Assembly (NCBI RefSeq): GCF_025118155.1
Contig: NW_026251426.1
Coordinates: forward strand, 124,001-188,000
DNA: 64,000 nt
Reading direction: 5' to 3'
From: Cokeromyces recurvatus
Taxonomy: Eukaryota > Mucoromycota > Mucoromycetes > Mucorales > Mucoraceae
Part shown: one piece after another, positions 42,993 to 54,512 of the stretch
How the letters are laid out: each line of letters opens with the position of its first letter
How positions within the stretch are numbered: position 1 is the first letter of the stretch
The notes under the pieces: model-generated
What the model saw: the letters and a program-made list of their open reading frames with translations, nothing else
Told to the model about the DNA's origin: nothing
The model's database searches: none
Translations under genes and position numbers: made by a program

Positions 42993-45900
42993 AATTAATT
43001 TGAAAGTATGTTAATTCAATCATGTTACAGAAGTATTACCTTCATTGATACATACTTGATCTAATATGGGGATATTTATTCGAAGTTTTCTTACCAAACA
43101 AATTATATAAAATGACGTGTGTGTGTGTGTGTTTTTTTCTTCCCTAAAGCATTTATTTATTTTTATCTTTTTGCATAAAATAATAAACTGGGAAAAAATT
43201 GGTAACTTATTTTATAATTCTACAAATGCAACTTATTATTCCTAAGGTTATTATCACTTAGAAAAGCTGCCAAATATACATTTTAAAGCTCTAAGAGTCT
43301 ATTAAGAAATAATAGTAATTAGTACTCTTAAGGAACTCTGGTGCATATTAGTTTCAATAAAAAGTGAGTATGAGCTCATATGACAGCCAACGATTATCTT
43401 TAAAGAACAAGTGTAGTGTCTAAGATAGACTCTTTAATTATTTCATTTATACACAAACTCGAAAATAGTTTACCAATAAATAAACGCATATCTTTTACAT
43501 AATCAAAAGAATACATTCAAACCACTTTGTATGGGTCAATAAAATAATATATTCAAAGAAAATGATAACTAATGATGATTCTTAAAAAATCTATAAACAG
43601 TTATTAGTGCCTATGTCTGTATTGTATACTTAAGCATGAAGGTTAAATTATTTTAATATAAAATAGCTATACTTGAAGCTAGTACTACAACTGTAAGATA
43701 ACAATAATGTTAACTTTATTGTATACTTGATTGATGGTAATCTAGTCTTTATAATAGCACACTTACATAGTTTAGAGATATTAATTTTTACTTAAGCTTG
43801 TAGGTTTATACTCGGGAAAAAATGTGTCACAACATTGAAGAAAGAGATGTACCTTGGATATTTAAACTTCGATATTATACTGCAAGTCAACGAGGTAAAT
43901 GTAGGTAATAATATATATATATATATATTGTAGATATATGCTCTCAAAAGTAGAATACTGAAATTCAGAAGAAAGAATATCAACAAAAAATCATTAAAAA
44001 AAAAGGATACAAATACGTTCTATATCGTTAAGTCTATGATATCAATTATAAATGTACTTGATTAAAAAAAAATTAAATAAAAGAATAGTTCATTATAAAA
44101 GATGACTATAAAATCTTTGACAGTTGTAATGTTATGGATGCTAGTAATAAGATTCAGAATATAAAACATTGTTTATGCCTCTTAAACAAGAAGATGAACT
44201 AGCATCACATATTTAAGAAGCATGTATGATTATTCCTTCAAAGTATTATTTGGGATAGGTTCAGAATACTGCTTCTTATAGGGATAAATATTTACAAATT
44301 GAAGCTGTCCAAGGATAATGGTCTCAGCATTTACATATTCTAACTTCGTCTTAAAAGAATGAAAGAATATTTCTAATTTTTTGAAAATAAAAATAAACAT
44401 GCTTAAAAATAAGTTTTATACACCCCCGAAAGGAAACAAATCTTCCTAAATTATCTTAGTTACAAACATTATTAGTCCCTGTTCTTGACTTAAAAATATT
44501 AATTCCATTTACATCCTTGTCATCTTGAATGAAAAGATGCTCTGCTCTTTATTTCAAATATTTATCTGTCTATCATATCACTTTAATAAATGATCCTGTC
44601 CTTTACTACCTATGACACGATCTAATCGAGGCTAATATCTCTATTGGTTACCTCATGATCGTTCATTATAGCGCCCTTATCACCCATATCAGTTGTTTAA
44701 TAAAGCTCATCTCATATATTGTCGACATGTATCACAAAATGCAACAAATAATTAAAAATGTCCCTTCCTTCTTTCTCAAAAGCTTTTGTCTAAAAAAAAA
44801 AAAAAATTCTATTACCATATTAACTTCTCCATATTTTGGTGTATATTAGTCCTCCATAGGTTCTTTATTAATTAAGATGAATTGCTTAGCCAACAACTCT
44901 ATTCCTCCTCTTCCAAATCCAAGCTCAACCATGATGGAATAACCACTCAAATTCTCTTCTTAACAGTTCCTTCCTTTATTTTTTATTTCTTACTTTTTAT
45001 TCTTATTTTTTTATTTTTTGAGCTGACTAGGGCAATTCAGCAATTCTATAAATTACGTGCCCATTGATCAAGTTATTTTTTTTTATTCTTTAATAATATG
45101 TTCCTACAACTAGAATGTAAATTAACCATTATTTCCATTAACTCTTAGACTATAGAGTAATTAGATACTAGCCAAAACGAATGTATTTGACGAATTATCG
45201 GCTATTATTCTTGATTTTTAGTAAAAGCAATACTCCATTTGGCTAAAAAGCTTACAATGTATGGAAAGATGTTTATTTTCTGAGCTTAATGCATTTTTTA
45301 TTTTATCAATATGACTAAAGATATACTATTCGCTCAGTTACTGCCTTATATTCAATCTTCATTTACGACCTTTTAAACAGCAGTTTTGACAATTTCTCCT
45401 AGACAATTTTTGTCAATACCAAGAAGGCACTAATCTCTGTACTTTTATCAGTTTCATTTGCTAAGGATCCTATCTTCTGCCTACTTCTGTCCCGTAGTGA
45501 TCAAAACTGTGCTCTCCTATGACAGTTTGACTAGTTGACAAACCTAAAAAAAAAAACAAAACAAAACAAAAACTGTCCCCTTTCACTGTCCATTTATCTT
45601 GATCAATATTGAATATCGAGTATGATTATTCATATCTGTCCTATACTATTAATGATCCATCTATTATTTCTTCCTAACATATCTCGACATTGTAAATCTA
45701 TATGTCTTTAATAAAACTTTGTATTGTTCCATTTCAGTTCTTTTACTTTTATTACTATTCATAAAATGGATTTCTTAGTTCGGTACATGATACATTCTCC
45801 TACAACTTCTCCCCTCATGAATCAAGACGATATTTACTTGATTGTTTATGGACTGAATAATACAATAACACAACTTCAGTTTTCTTTCTTTTTTTTATTT

Positions 45901-46920
45901 TGTATTTCTTAAAGGAGTTTTTGGATGTTGTAATTTTCAATTTTACTAAAGGCACTATGTGTTTGCAGCAATCATAATAAAATTGTGCCATTTAATGGTA
46001 TTATTGACTTAAACATGTATGATTTCTAGGGGAGGAGAGAGGAGTTTGAATCCTTGATGTAATAAATAAATTGTGCTTCTTCCAAAAACAGAAATTTCTA
46101 CTATTCACGTCATAATGCAAGATAAAACGAAAAGGGATCTACCTGGTTTCTATCGAGGTTATTTATTTATTATTAAATTGTCTAATACAGTTAATATATT
46201 ATGGTTCAAAAACAAAAAACAAAAACAAACTAAGTCATGAGTATTCGTCAGTGCATGCATTCATATTATTTTATTTCATTTTTTTTTCCAAGAAGAAGAA
46301 GAAAAAAAAAAGAGGCTTATATGCAGACGATCATTATGTTATATTCAAGTAGAATGAAATGAATCTATTGCTATGACTTATCAAGTAGCCTTCATTTTCA
46401 TATTATTTGAAACTAACGTGATTATTAATAGATTAAATGGCTATAATTCCTCTATAAAGTAAATGAAAAATAAATCATTTTTTAAACACAGAAAAAAAAA
46501 AAAAGCTAAATCATTAAAAGCTATTACCAAGAAAGAAAAGAGAATTAATTTATACTATTTAATATTCAAATATAATTAAATTGGTTATCATAGACAAAGA
46601 ATAAAAGAAGAATTTCTTATTAGTTGAAATCTATGTATAATTATTGTATGAATGATGAGAAGCAACATAGAATACTTTCTATTTCTATTTCTATTTCTGT
46701 TTTGTTTTGTTCTTGTACATCATAAAACGTTTTTATCAGCATGTGCTGAGTTAAACATTTTATTTATTATTGCCCTTTTTACCAAATAACAGTAATTTCA
46801 AGAAAGTATATAAAAAGTGGAAGCAAAGATGATCCATTTTTTTTTCGTCATTAAAACTATATCTTTATTTCTTTTCTCTTTACGAGATACAACCTTTATT
46901 CATTCGTTATACAAATTTTC
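42498..46920. other. 4.4-kb gene-free interval with very long homopolymers
   Basis: It holds a T run of about 36 (42583-42618), an A run of about 55 (42936-42990), a (TG)n stretch at 43116-43132 and pyrimidine-rich sequence near 44450-45050 and 45320-45900. Short plus-strand frames (for example 44655-44849 and 45724-45912) have no recognisable protein. These could be traces of old mobile elements, but I cannot identify any. Confidence 0.5.
46807..46816 (+). promoter_or_regulatory. TATA box of the chitinase gene
   Basis: TATATAAAAA lies 105 bp before the chitinase ATG in otherwise mixed sequence, the usual spacing for a strongly regulated fungal cell-wall gene. Transcription probably starts near 46845. 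Confidence 0.6.
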
Positions 46921-49339
46921 ATGTTATTCTCTACTAGTAACCTTCTGGCTACTTTAGCATTTACTCTTTTGGCTACTATCGGTGCCCAAGCTGGATTTAT
47001 CGATAAACCTAGTGTGGTTACTTATTGGGGTCAAGTAAGTAATCGATGCATATAAATATACATGTATATATATTTTATTTATAACATCTTGTTTTTTTTT
47101 CCTCTATGCTATTAGAACTCTAGAGGTGGTCCTAATACTCAAAAGCCTCTCTCACACTATTGTGATGATAGTTCAGATATTATTATCATGGCATTTGTAC
47201 TTGATTTCCATGATGGAAGCCTTCCTTTACTTAATCTGGCTAATGCTTGTAATGGACCCACTTTTCCAGGAACACAGCTTCTTGATTGTCCCACTGTTGG
47301 TGAAGGTACTTTTTTCTTTGTCTTTATTTTTTTTAATATTATGTATATTTTGTTTATCTGATCTCCCTTCTAATTTTTTTTTTTTTTTTATTTCACAGAT
47401 ATTAAAACTTGTCAAAGTCGAGGCAAAACTGTATTGATGTCTCTTGGTGGTGCAGCTGGTATTTATGGTTTTTCAAATGATGCTGATGCTGAGGCTTTTG
47501 CTGATACGCTTTGGAATGTTTTTGGAGGAGGACAAAGCTCTACTCGTCCATTTGGCGATGCTGTCTTAGATGGCTTTGATCTTGATATTGAAGGCGGTGG
47601 ACCTACTGGTTATACTGTAAGTTTTTATACCCATAGCCATATATATGTATTTATAATTTATTCATTTTTTTTTTTTTTGAAATCAAATAGGCTTTGATTA
47701 AAAGACTGCGTAAACATTTTGCTAGTGATGACTCAAAAAATTATTATATTACTGGTGCTCCTCAATGTCCATACCCTGATGCTATGTTGGGTGAGGCTTT
47801 AAATTCAGCCTATTTTGATGCCGTTAATGTTCAATTCTATAACAACTATTGTTCTGCTACTGGTAGTAATTTCAACTTTGATACTTGGAATACCTGGGCC
47901 AAGGATGTGTCTCTTAATAAGGATGTTAAAATTTTAATGGGTATTCCTGGTTCAAGACAAGCCGCAGGTAGTGGCTATGTTCCCTACGATACTCTTAAAT
48001 CTGTTGTTGAAGATGTATATAATACTTATCCAAGCTTTGGTGGTGTCACAATTTGGGGTAATTTCTTAAATTATTATATAGAATGATGCTGAAAAAAAGG
48101 AACTTACCTTTCATCTTTCTTTTTCTCTTTCTCTCTCTCTCTATTTTTTTTTTAGATGCTTCTGCTTCTTATGGTAATACAGAAGTTTATCCAAGTTATC
48201 AAGACGCTGTTGCCGACATGATCCACAATCTTAAACCTAGCTCACATCACAAAACTAAGACTACAACCTCAGCTATGACTACAACTACAACTACAACTAC
48301 TACCGCTATTTCTACTTCTGTTTCTACCACAACTAAAAGCAAGCATAAGACAACTAAGCATAAGACAACTAAGCATAAGAAGAGCAAGCATAAGAAGAGC
48401 AAGCATAAGAAGAGCAAGCATAAGAAGAGCAAGCATAAGAAGAGCAAGCATGAGAAGAGCAAGCATGAGAAGAGCAAGCATAAGAAGGGCAAGCATGAGA
48501 AGAGCAAGCATAAGAAGGGCAAGCATGAGAAGAGCAAACATGAGAAGACTAAGCACGAAAAGACTAAGCATAAGACTAAGCATAAGACTGAAACAACTTT
48601 GTATACCAGCACTACTACTGCATCACCAACCCAATATACAACAACAACAACAACAACGACTAGCCCATCTTCTACTGGAACATCTTCAAGCCATAGTACA
48701 TGTATTAGAAATGGTGATCCTTGTTCTACTGAAGGTGAACTTGCTTGTTCTGGTGATTCATTTGCTACATGTGATCATGGTGCCTGGGTTCTTCGTTCTT
48801 GTCCTCGTACTCTTACTTGTTTCTCCACAACGAATGGTCTTTCTATTTACTGTGGTCAAGGAACAAGTGGAAATACATGCTCTGTTGCATCTCCTACAGA
48901 TATTATGTCACAGACTCTCAATTCAAACAATTTTGCTGATAATTTTATCAACGATGTTAAGAAGCATCATAGAAAGGGAAAGAGCTCCAAGAAGTCCAAG
49001 AACCTTGTTGGTCCAACTGCTAAACCTTATAAAAATGAACGTCTAATTGCTGAATTTTCTGTTGTTCAAGCTAAAAACGGACACTTTGAGGCTCTTATTA
49101 ATGCTCGTCGTCTCGAACAAAATTCTTTTGGCCAGAACGTTTTTGTTCAATTTAAGGTCAACAATAAGATTAAGATTACTAGTGTTAAACACGGTCATGT
49201 CACTCAGAATGGTAATCAAGTTAAGATCCGATACTATAATGGTAACAAGGAAACTATGGGAGCTATTATTAGTATGGAAGGTACATATTCAACAGGTGTC
49301 TTCATTGCGCCAAACGTGAATAGCATGAAATTCTCTTAA
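46921..49339 (+). CDS. Secreted GH18 chitinase with Lys/His repeat linker and CBM19-like module
   Basis: Five exons (46921-47034, 47116-47305, 47399-47616, 47691-48057, 48156-49339), 690 residues. The enzyme hydrolyses chitin in the cell wall, probably at cell separation or wall remodelling. A signal peptide ([20 protein letters not shown]) is followed by the fungal class III/plant-type GH18 barrel with the catalytic [10 protein letters not shown], where the last Glu is the acid, and [18 protein letters not shown] and QFYNNYC. A linker begins Thr-rich, then has about 17 copies of a KSKHK-type unit (about 48330-48590), then Thr again. A CBM19-like chitin-binding module ([19 protein letters not shown] to IYCG) and a C-terminal ~100-residue beta-rich domain close the protein. 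The layout matches large fungal secreted chitinases such as Rhizopus CHI types. The Lys/His-rich linker is unusual. Confidence 0.94.
48337..48592 (+). repeat. 15-bp coding minisatellite (Ser-Lys-His-Lys-Lys)
   Basis: Tandem copies of AGCAAGCATAAGAAG and close variants (GAG for AAG, GGC for AGC, ACT for AGC) encode the chitinase linker. The antisense frames over it are leucine-rich shadows. Confidence 0.92.
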
Positions 49340-49487
49340 ATCTACATATATTTTTCTTTTTTCTTTCCCCCCCTTTTTTTTTTTTTTTCGTCTGGTTACG
49401 AAATAGTTATTTTATTTATATTTTTTAAAAATACTTTCAATAAAGATATACCATTTTTATACATAAATTATGTTTCTTTATCTTAAG

Positions 49488-49539
<52 letters not shown>

Positions 49540-49989
49540 GAGAGGTAATACCCTAAAATTATCTTTTAAAATTATTCAATCAGAGTTTTCATTAATTTTA
49601 ATAAATATTTACATGTATACAACTGTATATACATATAAATACTGAATAAAACAAAAACAGTAGTAATTATAAATCATGTAGTATGTAAATATATATATGA
49701 TGAGAATAGTTAAAGAGGAGGGAGGGAGGGAAGGGAGGAGGAAGGGAGAAGATAGAATAAGAAGGGTAATGGTGCATTATAAAATCTGTACAGTATAAAA
49801 AAAAAAATAAAAAAAAAACGTCAAATCCGGATAAAATAATTAAAGGGGAAAATATAGTATATGCGTATAAATGTGTAATATTAAATTACAGATATTACCA
49901 AATGAAAAAAAAAATATACATGCTATAGATAATAAAAAGTCTATATCGCCTTAAGTTTTTTCGGATACTCTCATTTCTTTTCTTTTTTT
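49340..49989. other. Convergent intergenic region with long T run
   Basis: 3' ends of the chitinase and EPL1 genes meet here. It includes a T run of about 43 (49491-49533) and a GGAGGGAGGGAAGGGAGGAG-type purine stretch near 49717-49750. No coding frame. Confidence 0.55.
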
Positions 49990-52317
49990 TTATGGAGCTG
50001 GCGAAGTGATTTCCTTACTCATATTCACTCTTTGTTGTTGTTGTTGTTGTTGCTGCTGCTGCTGCTGCTGTTGCTGTTGCTGTCGTTGTTGAGCAGCCAC
50101 AAGAGCCATTTGTACAGCAGTTCGACTTTGACTAGGTGATCCATTTACTACAGCAGCCATATTTGCAGCAATCATTCCATTAGCCATAGCAACAGCAGCC
50201 TGCTGAGGGGTCATACGTGATCGACTCATTTGTTTTTTAATGGGATGTGCTGAAACATTATTTGGAGAGGAAGCACGACTATTATTTGCATTACTTTCTA
50301 AAGCAGAAGCACCTGTAGCAATTGATAGTCTTTGAGACGAAGCAGCAGCGGCAGCAGCAGCAGCAGCAGCAGCATTATTAGCAACAGTGGCAGCCTGCTT
50401 TACTTTAACCGCTTGAATATTCATCATATTCATTGGGGTTAAAAAGGGTACTGTTACTAGGCTTCGGAGTTCAATTTCGGAAAGAAGTTGAGTTCTGTGC
50501 TTCAGATAACTATTAAAAAAAAAATTTCGAATAATTAGATTTTCATTCTCTTCTTTCTTTCTCTTTTCTTAATTCTTTACCTATCATTCATTTCATCTAT
50601 TTCAATATCAGAATCTTCCATATTCAAGTCTGAATCATATTTATATTTATCAATTATATCCTGTTCATAACTTGAACCTGGTTTAGTTTTTCCAAATGTA
50701 AATGGTTTTCTGTAACTGGTACGGTCAATAAAGATACGACCCCCACGTCCAATACGTTTTCTATATTGAACACCATTGGACATAGGCTGAAAGAATTGAA
50801 AAGGTAATGACATAGGAAATGGCTGGTAAGAACACTAATTGTAATATAATAATTGAACATTAGTTTAATACTATATGTATATGTATGTATATCTTATTTA
50901 CTTCTGTAACATCTTCATAAGGCGCATCCATTTTCTTTTTCTTTGCTAAATCTGCTTCTATTGCTATTTGAGCAGGAGATTTTTCAATATGGGCTACATC
51001 TCTCTTAAGTCTATGTAAAGGAATTTTAATTGTAGCACTAAAAGAAATAAAGTAAGTAATTTGAAAAAAGAAGAAGAAGAAAAAAAAACTATATAAATGT
51101 ATGTACCCAGATCCGATAGAAGCTTTACGTTTCTTTTTAGATTGAAATAGTAAATCATCATCTTCTTTAATACCAAGTATTCTTTGATATTCACGTAATT
51201 TACACCTTTTATCAAAGACAGTATGCTCAAGTATCATGCTTTCTTTTCTAATCTTTTCTCTACGTAAAACCATTTCTAATAGATTTCTTGCCATTTCCAT
51301 CTCAGAGCGTAACTTTCTTAACCTTTCTAAAGATTGTTGATCAGAACGTCTTGTCTTTCGCACAGGTTTTGTTTCACGACGACGGAAACAAACATATGGA
51401 TCGATTTCATTTTTTACAAGATCTTCAAATTTTAATTCTGGTATAATAGATTCACCAGTACGATCCTGTTTACGTTTTCTCCAATGATTAAAGATAGGCT
51501 CAAGTAGGATAACAGCACGTGAATGTAAAAAAGAAGATTCTGGTACCAACTCCATAAAATGCTTAAAATCAGGAATATGTGATATATCCTACAAAATAGA
51601 GATAATTATATTGTTTATATACAGCTACTAATTTACCACATATACATATACATATATATTTATATGTATATACATTTGTATATATATATTCTATTTCTTA
51701 CCAAATGAAGATGTGGTAATTTTTCTTTAGTTATAGATTCAATTGTATACATAATTTTTTCAAAATCATCTTCAGATAATGTAGTATGATCAGTATTATA
51801 TTTATTTAAAAATATTTCATCCAATTCATCCATAACATAGGGGCATCCACTTATATCTTCAACTGTAGACGAAAATCGAATTAGTGTAGAAGGCTCCTTA
51901 AATTTCTTTTTATAGAGTAGTTCATATTGCTTTTTATCAATTGTACTAGATGCATCAGGAGTAGGAATATAAGTCTCTATTTTTGCACCTGTTGTAACAG
52001 CTGCTTGATGTGCTGAAATAGCCGCTTGCAAGTCATGCTATAAAAAGAAATTATTAATAATAGTAAAAAAGAAAAAAAAAAAAAACGTAAAATTAGGGTG
52101 TACGTATATGATTGGCATCCTATCATATACACGCAATATACCCAAAAAAAGAAAAATATCATACCTCCTCCTCTTCTTCTTTTTCAACGCCAGTTTCTAT
52201 TTGAGGTACTGACCTTTGTATACTAGCAGGGTCAATAAGTTCTGGTAGTTGTGATTCCTTATAAATAGGAAGAGGGTGTTTAGGTGAAAGTTTCTTAACT
52301 CGAAAGCGAGAGACCAT
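49990..52317 (-). CDS. EPL1: Enhancer of polycomb homologue, NuA4 subunit
   Basis: Six exons (52317-52165, 52037-51702, 51588-51107, 51037-50902, 50834-50581, 50509-49990), 626 residues. Epl1 scaffolds the Esa1 acetyltransferase module of NuA4, which acetylates histones H4 and H2A. The EPcA region is clear: MVSRFRVKKLSPKHPLPIY, then IPTPDASSTIDKKQYELLYK, YVMDELDEIFL, EDDFEKIMYTIE, the PYVCFRRRETKPVRKTRRSD block, and long charged helices with LREYQRILGIKEDDDLL. A second conserved part follows (GRGGRIFIDR). The last exon is low-complexity: poly-Ala, MTPQQAAVAMANGM and a 17-residue Gln run. An in-frame ATG 12 bases upstream (MPIQ) is possible, but I prefer MVSR because homologues begin there. 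Confidence 0.94.
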
Positions 52318-52546
52318 CTGAATTGGCATTAAGCAAAAAAAAAAAAAAAAAAAAAAAAAAAGATGAGAAAAAATTTTCCTCAACTAAAAATTTTTTTTTT
52401 CTTCAGATGAGAAAAAAAAAATATGTTAAATTTCAAAAACAAAGATTTAAAAAAAGCTTTGTTTGTTAATGAGATCCCTTCTTTGTTCAGAAAATATGTA
52501 TTTTCTTTTTCAATAAAATTAAAATAAAAAACAACCCTTTTTTTTC

Positions 52547-52579
<33 letters not shown>

Positions 52580-52816
52580 TTTTTTACTTTACTAATTGCG
52601 TCTTTTTTGGAAATGGAGGGTGATGGGGAAATTTTTTTATTGAATTTTTTTCATGACTAAATTTGTATTCTGTATTTAAAGCATCTGATTGGATAATTAA
52701 TTACAGGCATTTTACAGTAAGTTTCACATATCATTTGTGCTAACAAGCACATTATCATGCATATGTATGTAATACATCTATTACTAAAATGATGTCGCAA
52801 AAAAAGAAAAAAAAAT
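52318..52816. other. Upstream region of EPL1
   Basis: A-run at 52335-52361 and T-run at 52561-52585; no coding frame. The mobile-element remnant begins at about 52817. Confidence 0.5.
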
Positions 52817-54319
52817 GCATATTGCATATAACTGATTATTATATAGGACTGTCTGTTAGGCAGCTATCAAAACATTGAACGAAATAACATGTAAACCCTT
52901 TAAAAGATGATAACTAAGCAACTTGATTGTTAGCCTCTATGATTATTTGAGAAATAGTATACCCTTTTTTTTTCTTTAAGTATATACTCTCTTTTCATAC
53001 TACTCACTCTCAGCAACAGACTAAAACTGTTTTATTGGGTTGAGTTCTGAAGAGTAAGGTAGCAGTTAAATATACTTATAGCCACACTCTTTGATTATGT
53101 TATTCACTATATATGGACATATAGTCTATAATCAGATAATACTCTTTTATTTCAGGAGACTGACCCATTTTATGAAGAATGACTTTGACAAAAGGAGCAG
53201 TTACTACATCCTTTGTTTATTGCCTTTTTTTTCTTTTTTTTTTTTTTTTTTTTTTTTTTGTTACCAACTAACTTTCTTTCCTTTGGAAATGGTATGGGCA
53301 TTCTTAAGGTATTCTTGATCAGGCCTTTAGCTGATAGTGGCTTCCCATGATAGAAATTGAATTGACTCTTGTAATTGATACTTTGACTTTGATAGCCTCC
53401 CGTTTTAGTATCTCCCCTTGAGTCTCTTTAAGATTTGTATAGAACCCTGACTCATTAATGAAAAAGCACAGCTGTCCATATACTTGATGCTTAATTCTTT
53501 TAACGTTTCTGCCCATTCTTTTCTTTTCTTTTTTTTATTGGATTCTTTCTAAGAGATGTTTCTCTTTACAGGCTTCAAGTGAACGGTAGAGCGTTCTTTT
53601 TTGAAATGCTTAACAAATCATTAAAACTACGAGTCATATAATATATCAATTAATCTATAGTGATAGTGGGATACTTGTAATAGGGACCAGACACTTAACT
53701 TTTGGTTGCTCTTGCTAGTTCTCTTTCAGGTTCAATTATTCTTCGGCGGCATATATTCTTGAATAATGATTTATAATCCTCTTTCCAAGTTTTATACCCT
53801 CTTAGCACAGTTCTAGGCTCCAACTTGAATTCTAGCCCCACAGCTCTTGACTAGTTCCTGTTCCTAGGATGAATATCAACCAAGTAAGCAACATGGGCTT
53901 TAGTCTCGTTACTGACACAATCGCCTTTTGATGAACCTATTAACAAAAACCAGTTTTAACAGTGTTAAATGTTGAATGTTCTCTCTGCTGCTCAGTCGTC
54001 ACTAATTCATTTCATTTTATTACATTTCCTTATGAATTTTTGTTTATTTGTTTAGATGAATTGTTTTGATAATAGTCGAACTACAGAATAACAAAATCAT
54101 AGACCATACTGTACTACCATTTTTACTTCCAAGACTTAAAGTCACTGAAATATGATTAAAAAAAAAAAGGGGGGGGAAATACTATTTCTCTAATCGCAAG
54201 GGGTTGCAACCAAGTTATTCAATCATCATCTTTTGAAGGGTTTACGTGCTATTTCGTTAAATATTTTGATAGCTGCCTTACAGACCGCCCTATGTAATAC
54301 ACAGTTATATGCAATATGC
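52817..54319 (-). mobile_element. Decayed IS630/Tc1-type DNA transposon
   Basis: The ends are imperfect inverted repeats of about 115 bp. GCATATTGCATATAACTG (52817) mirrors CAGTTATATGCAATATGC (ending 54319), and further in TAGGCAGCTATCAAAACATT (about 52857) mirrors the region near 54270. Between them a broken transposase lies on the minus strand. The borders could also be set at 52846 and 54290, where TA dinucleotides flank GGACTGTCTG and its mirror. Confidence 0.75.
53319..53990 (-). pseudogene. IS630/Tc1-type transposase remnant
   Basis: From high to low coordinates, disconnected frames read CGDCVSNETKAHVAYLVDI, LEFKLEPRTVLRGYKTWKED, KNICRRRIIEPERELARA, then GQLCFFINESGFYTNLKETQ and SITRVNSISIMGSHYQLKA, followed after a frame change by GLIKNTLRMPIPFPKERK. 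The FINESGF block corresponds to the first catalytic motif (usually hydrophobic-D-E-S-G-F), with Asn in place of the Asp. Several stops and shifts lie between the pieces and the second half of the catalytic core is gone. Not functional. Confidence 0.7.
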
Positions 54320-54512
54320 GATGTATATTTTGAAAGGCATTACATTATTTATTTATTTTTTAATAATTTTATTTGATTTTTTCTTACGACATTTTAGTGA
54401 AAGATGTATGACAGTAAGAACTTTTTTTTTCTTCTTCTAGTAAATGGGTATTACTTAATATCATAAAAGTAACGTATTATTAAATGTAAAATTTATTGTT
54501 TTCATTTTTGTT
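54320..54512. other. 3' flank of POB3
   Basis: AT-rich spacer with short T-runs; nothing coding. Confidence 0.5.

Noticed and set aside
44655..45912. Short plus-strand frames in the 4.4-kb gap
   Set aside because: No ATG context, splice continuation or protein-like motif; pyrimidine-rich composition explains them.
48247..48612. Leucine/cysteine-rich antisense frames over the chitinase linker
   Set aside because: They are the mirror of the 15-bp coding repeat; no start context, introns or family match.
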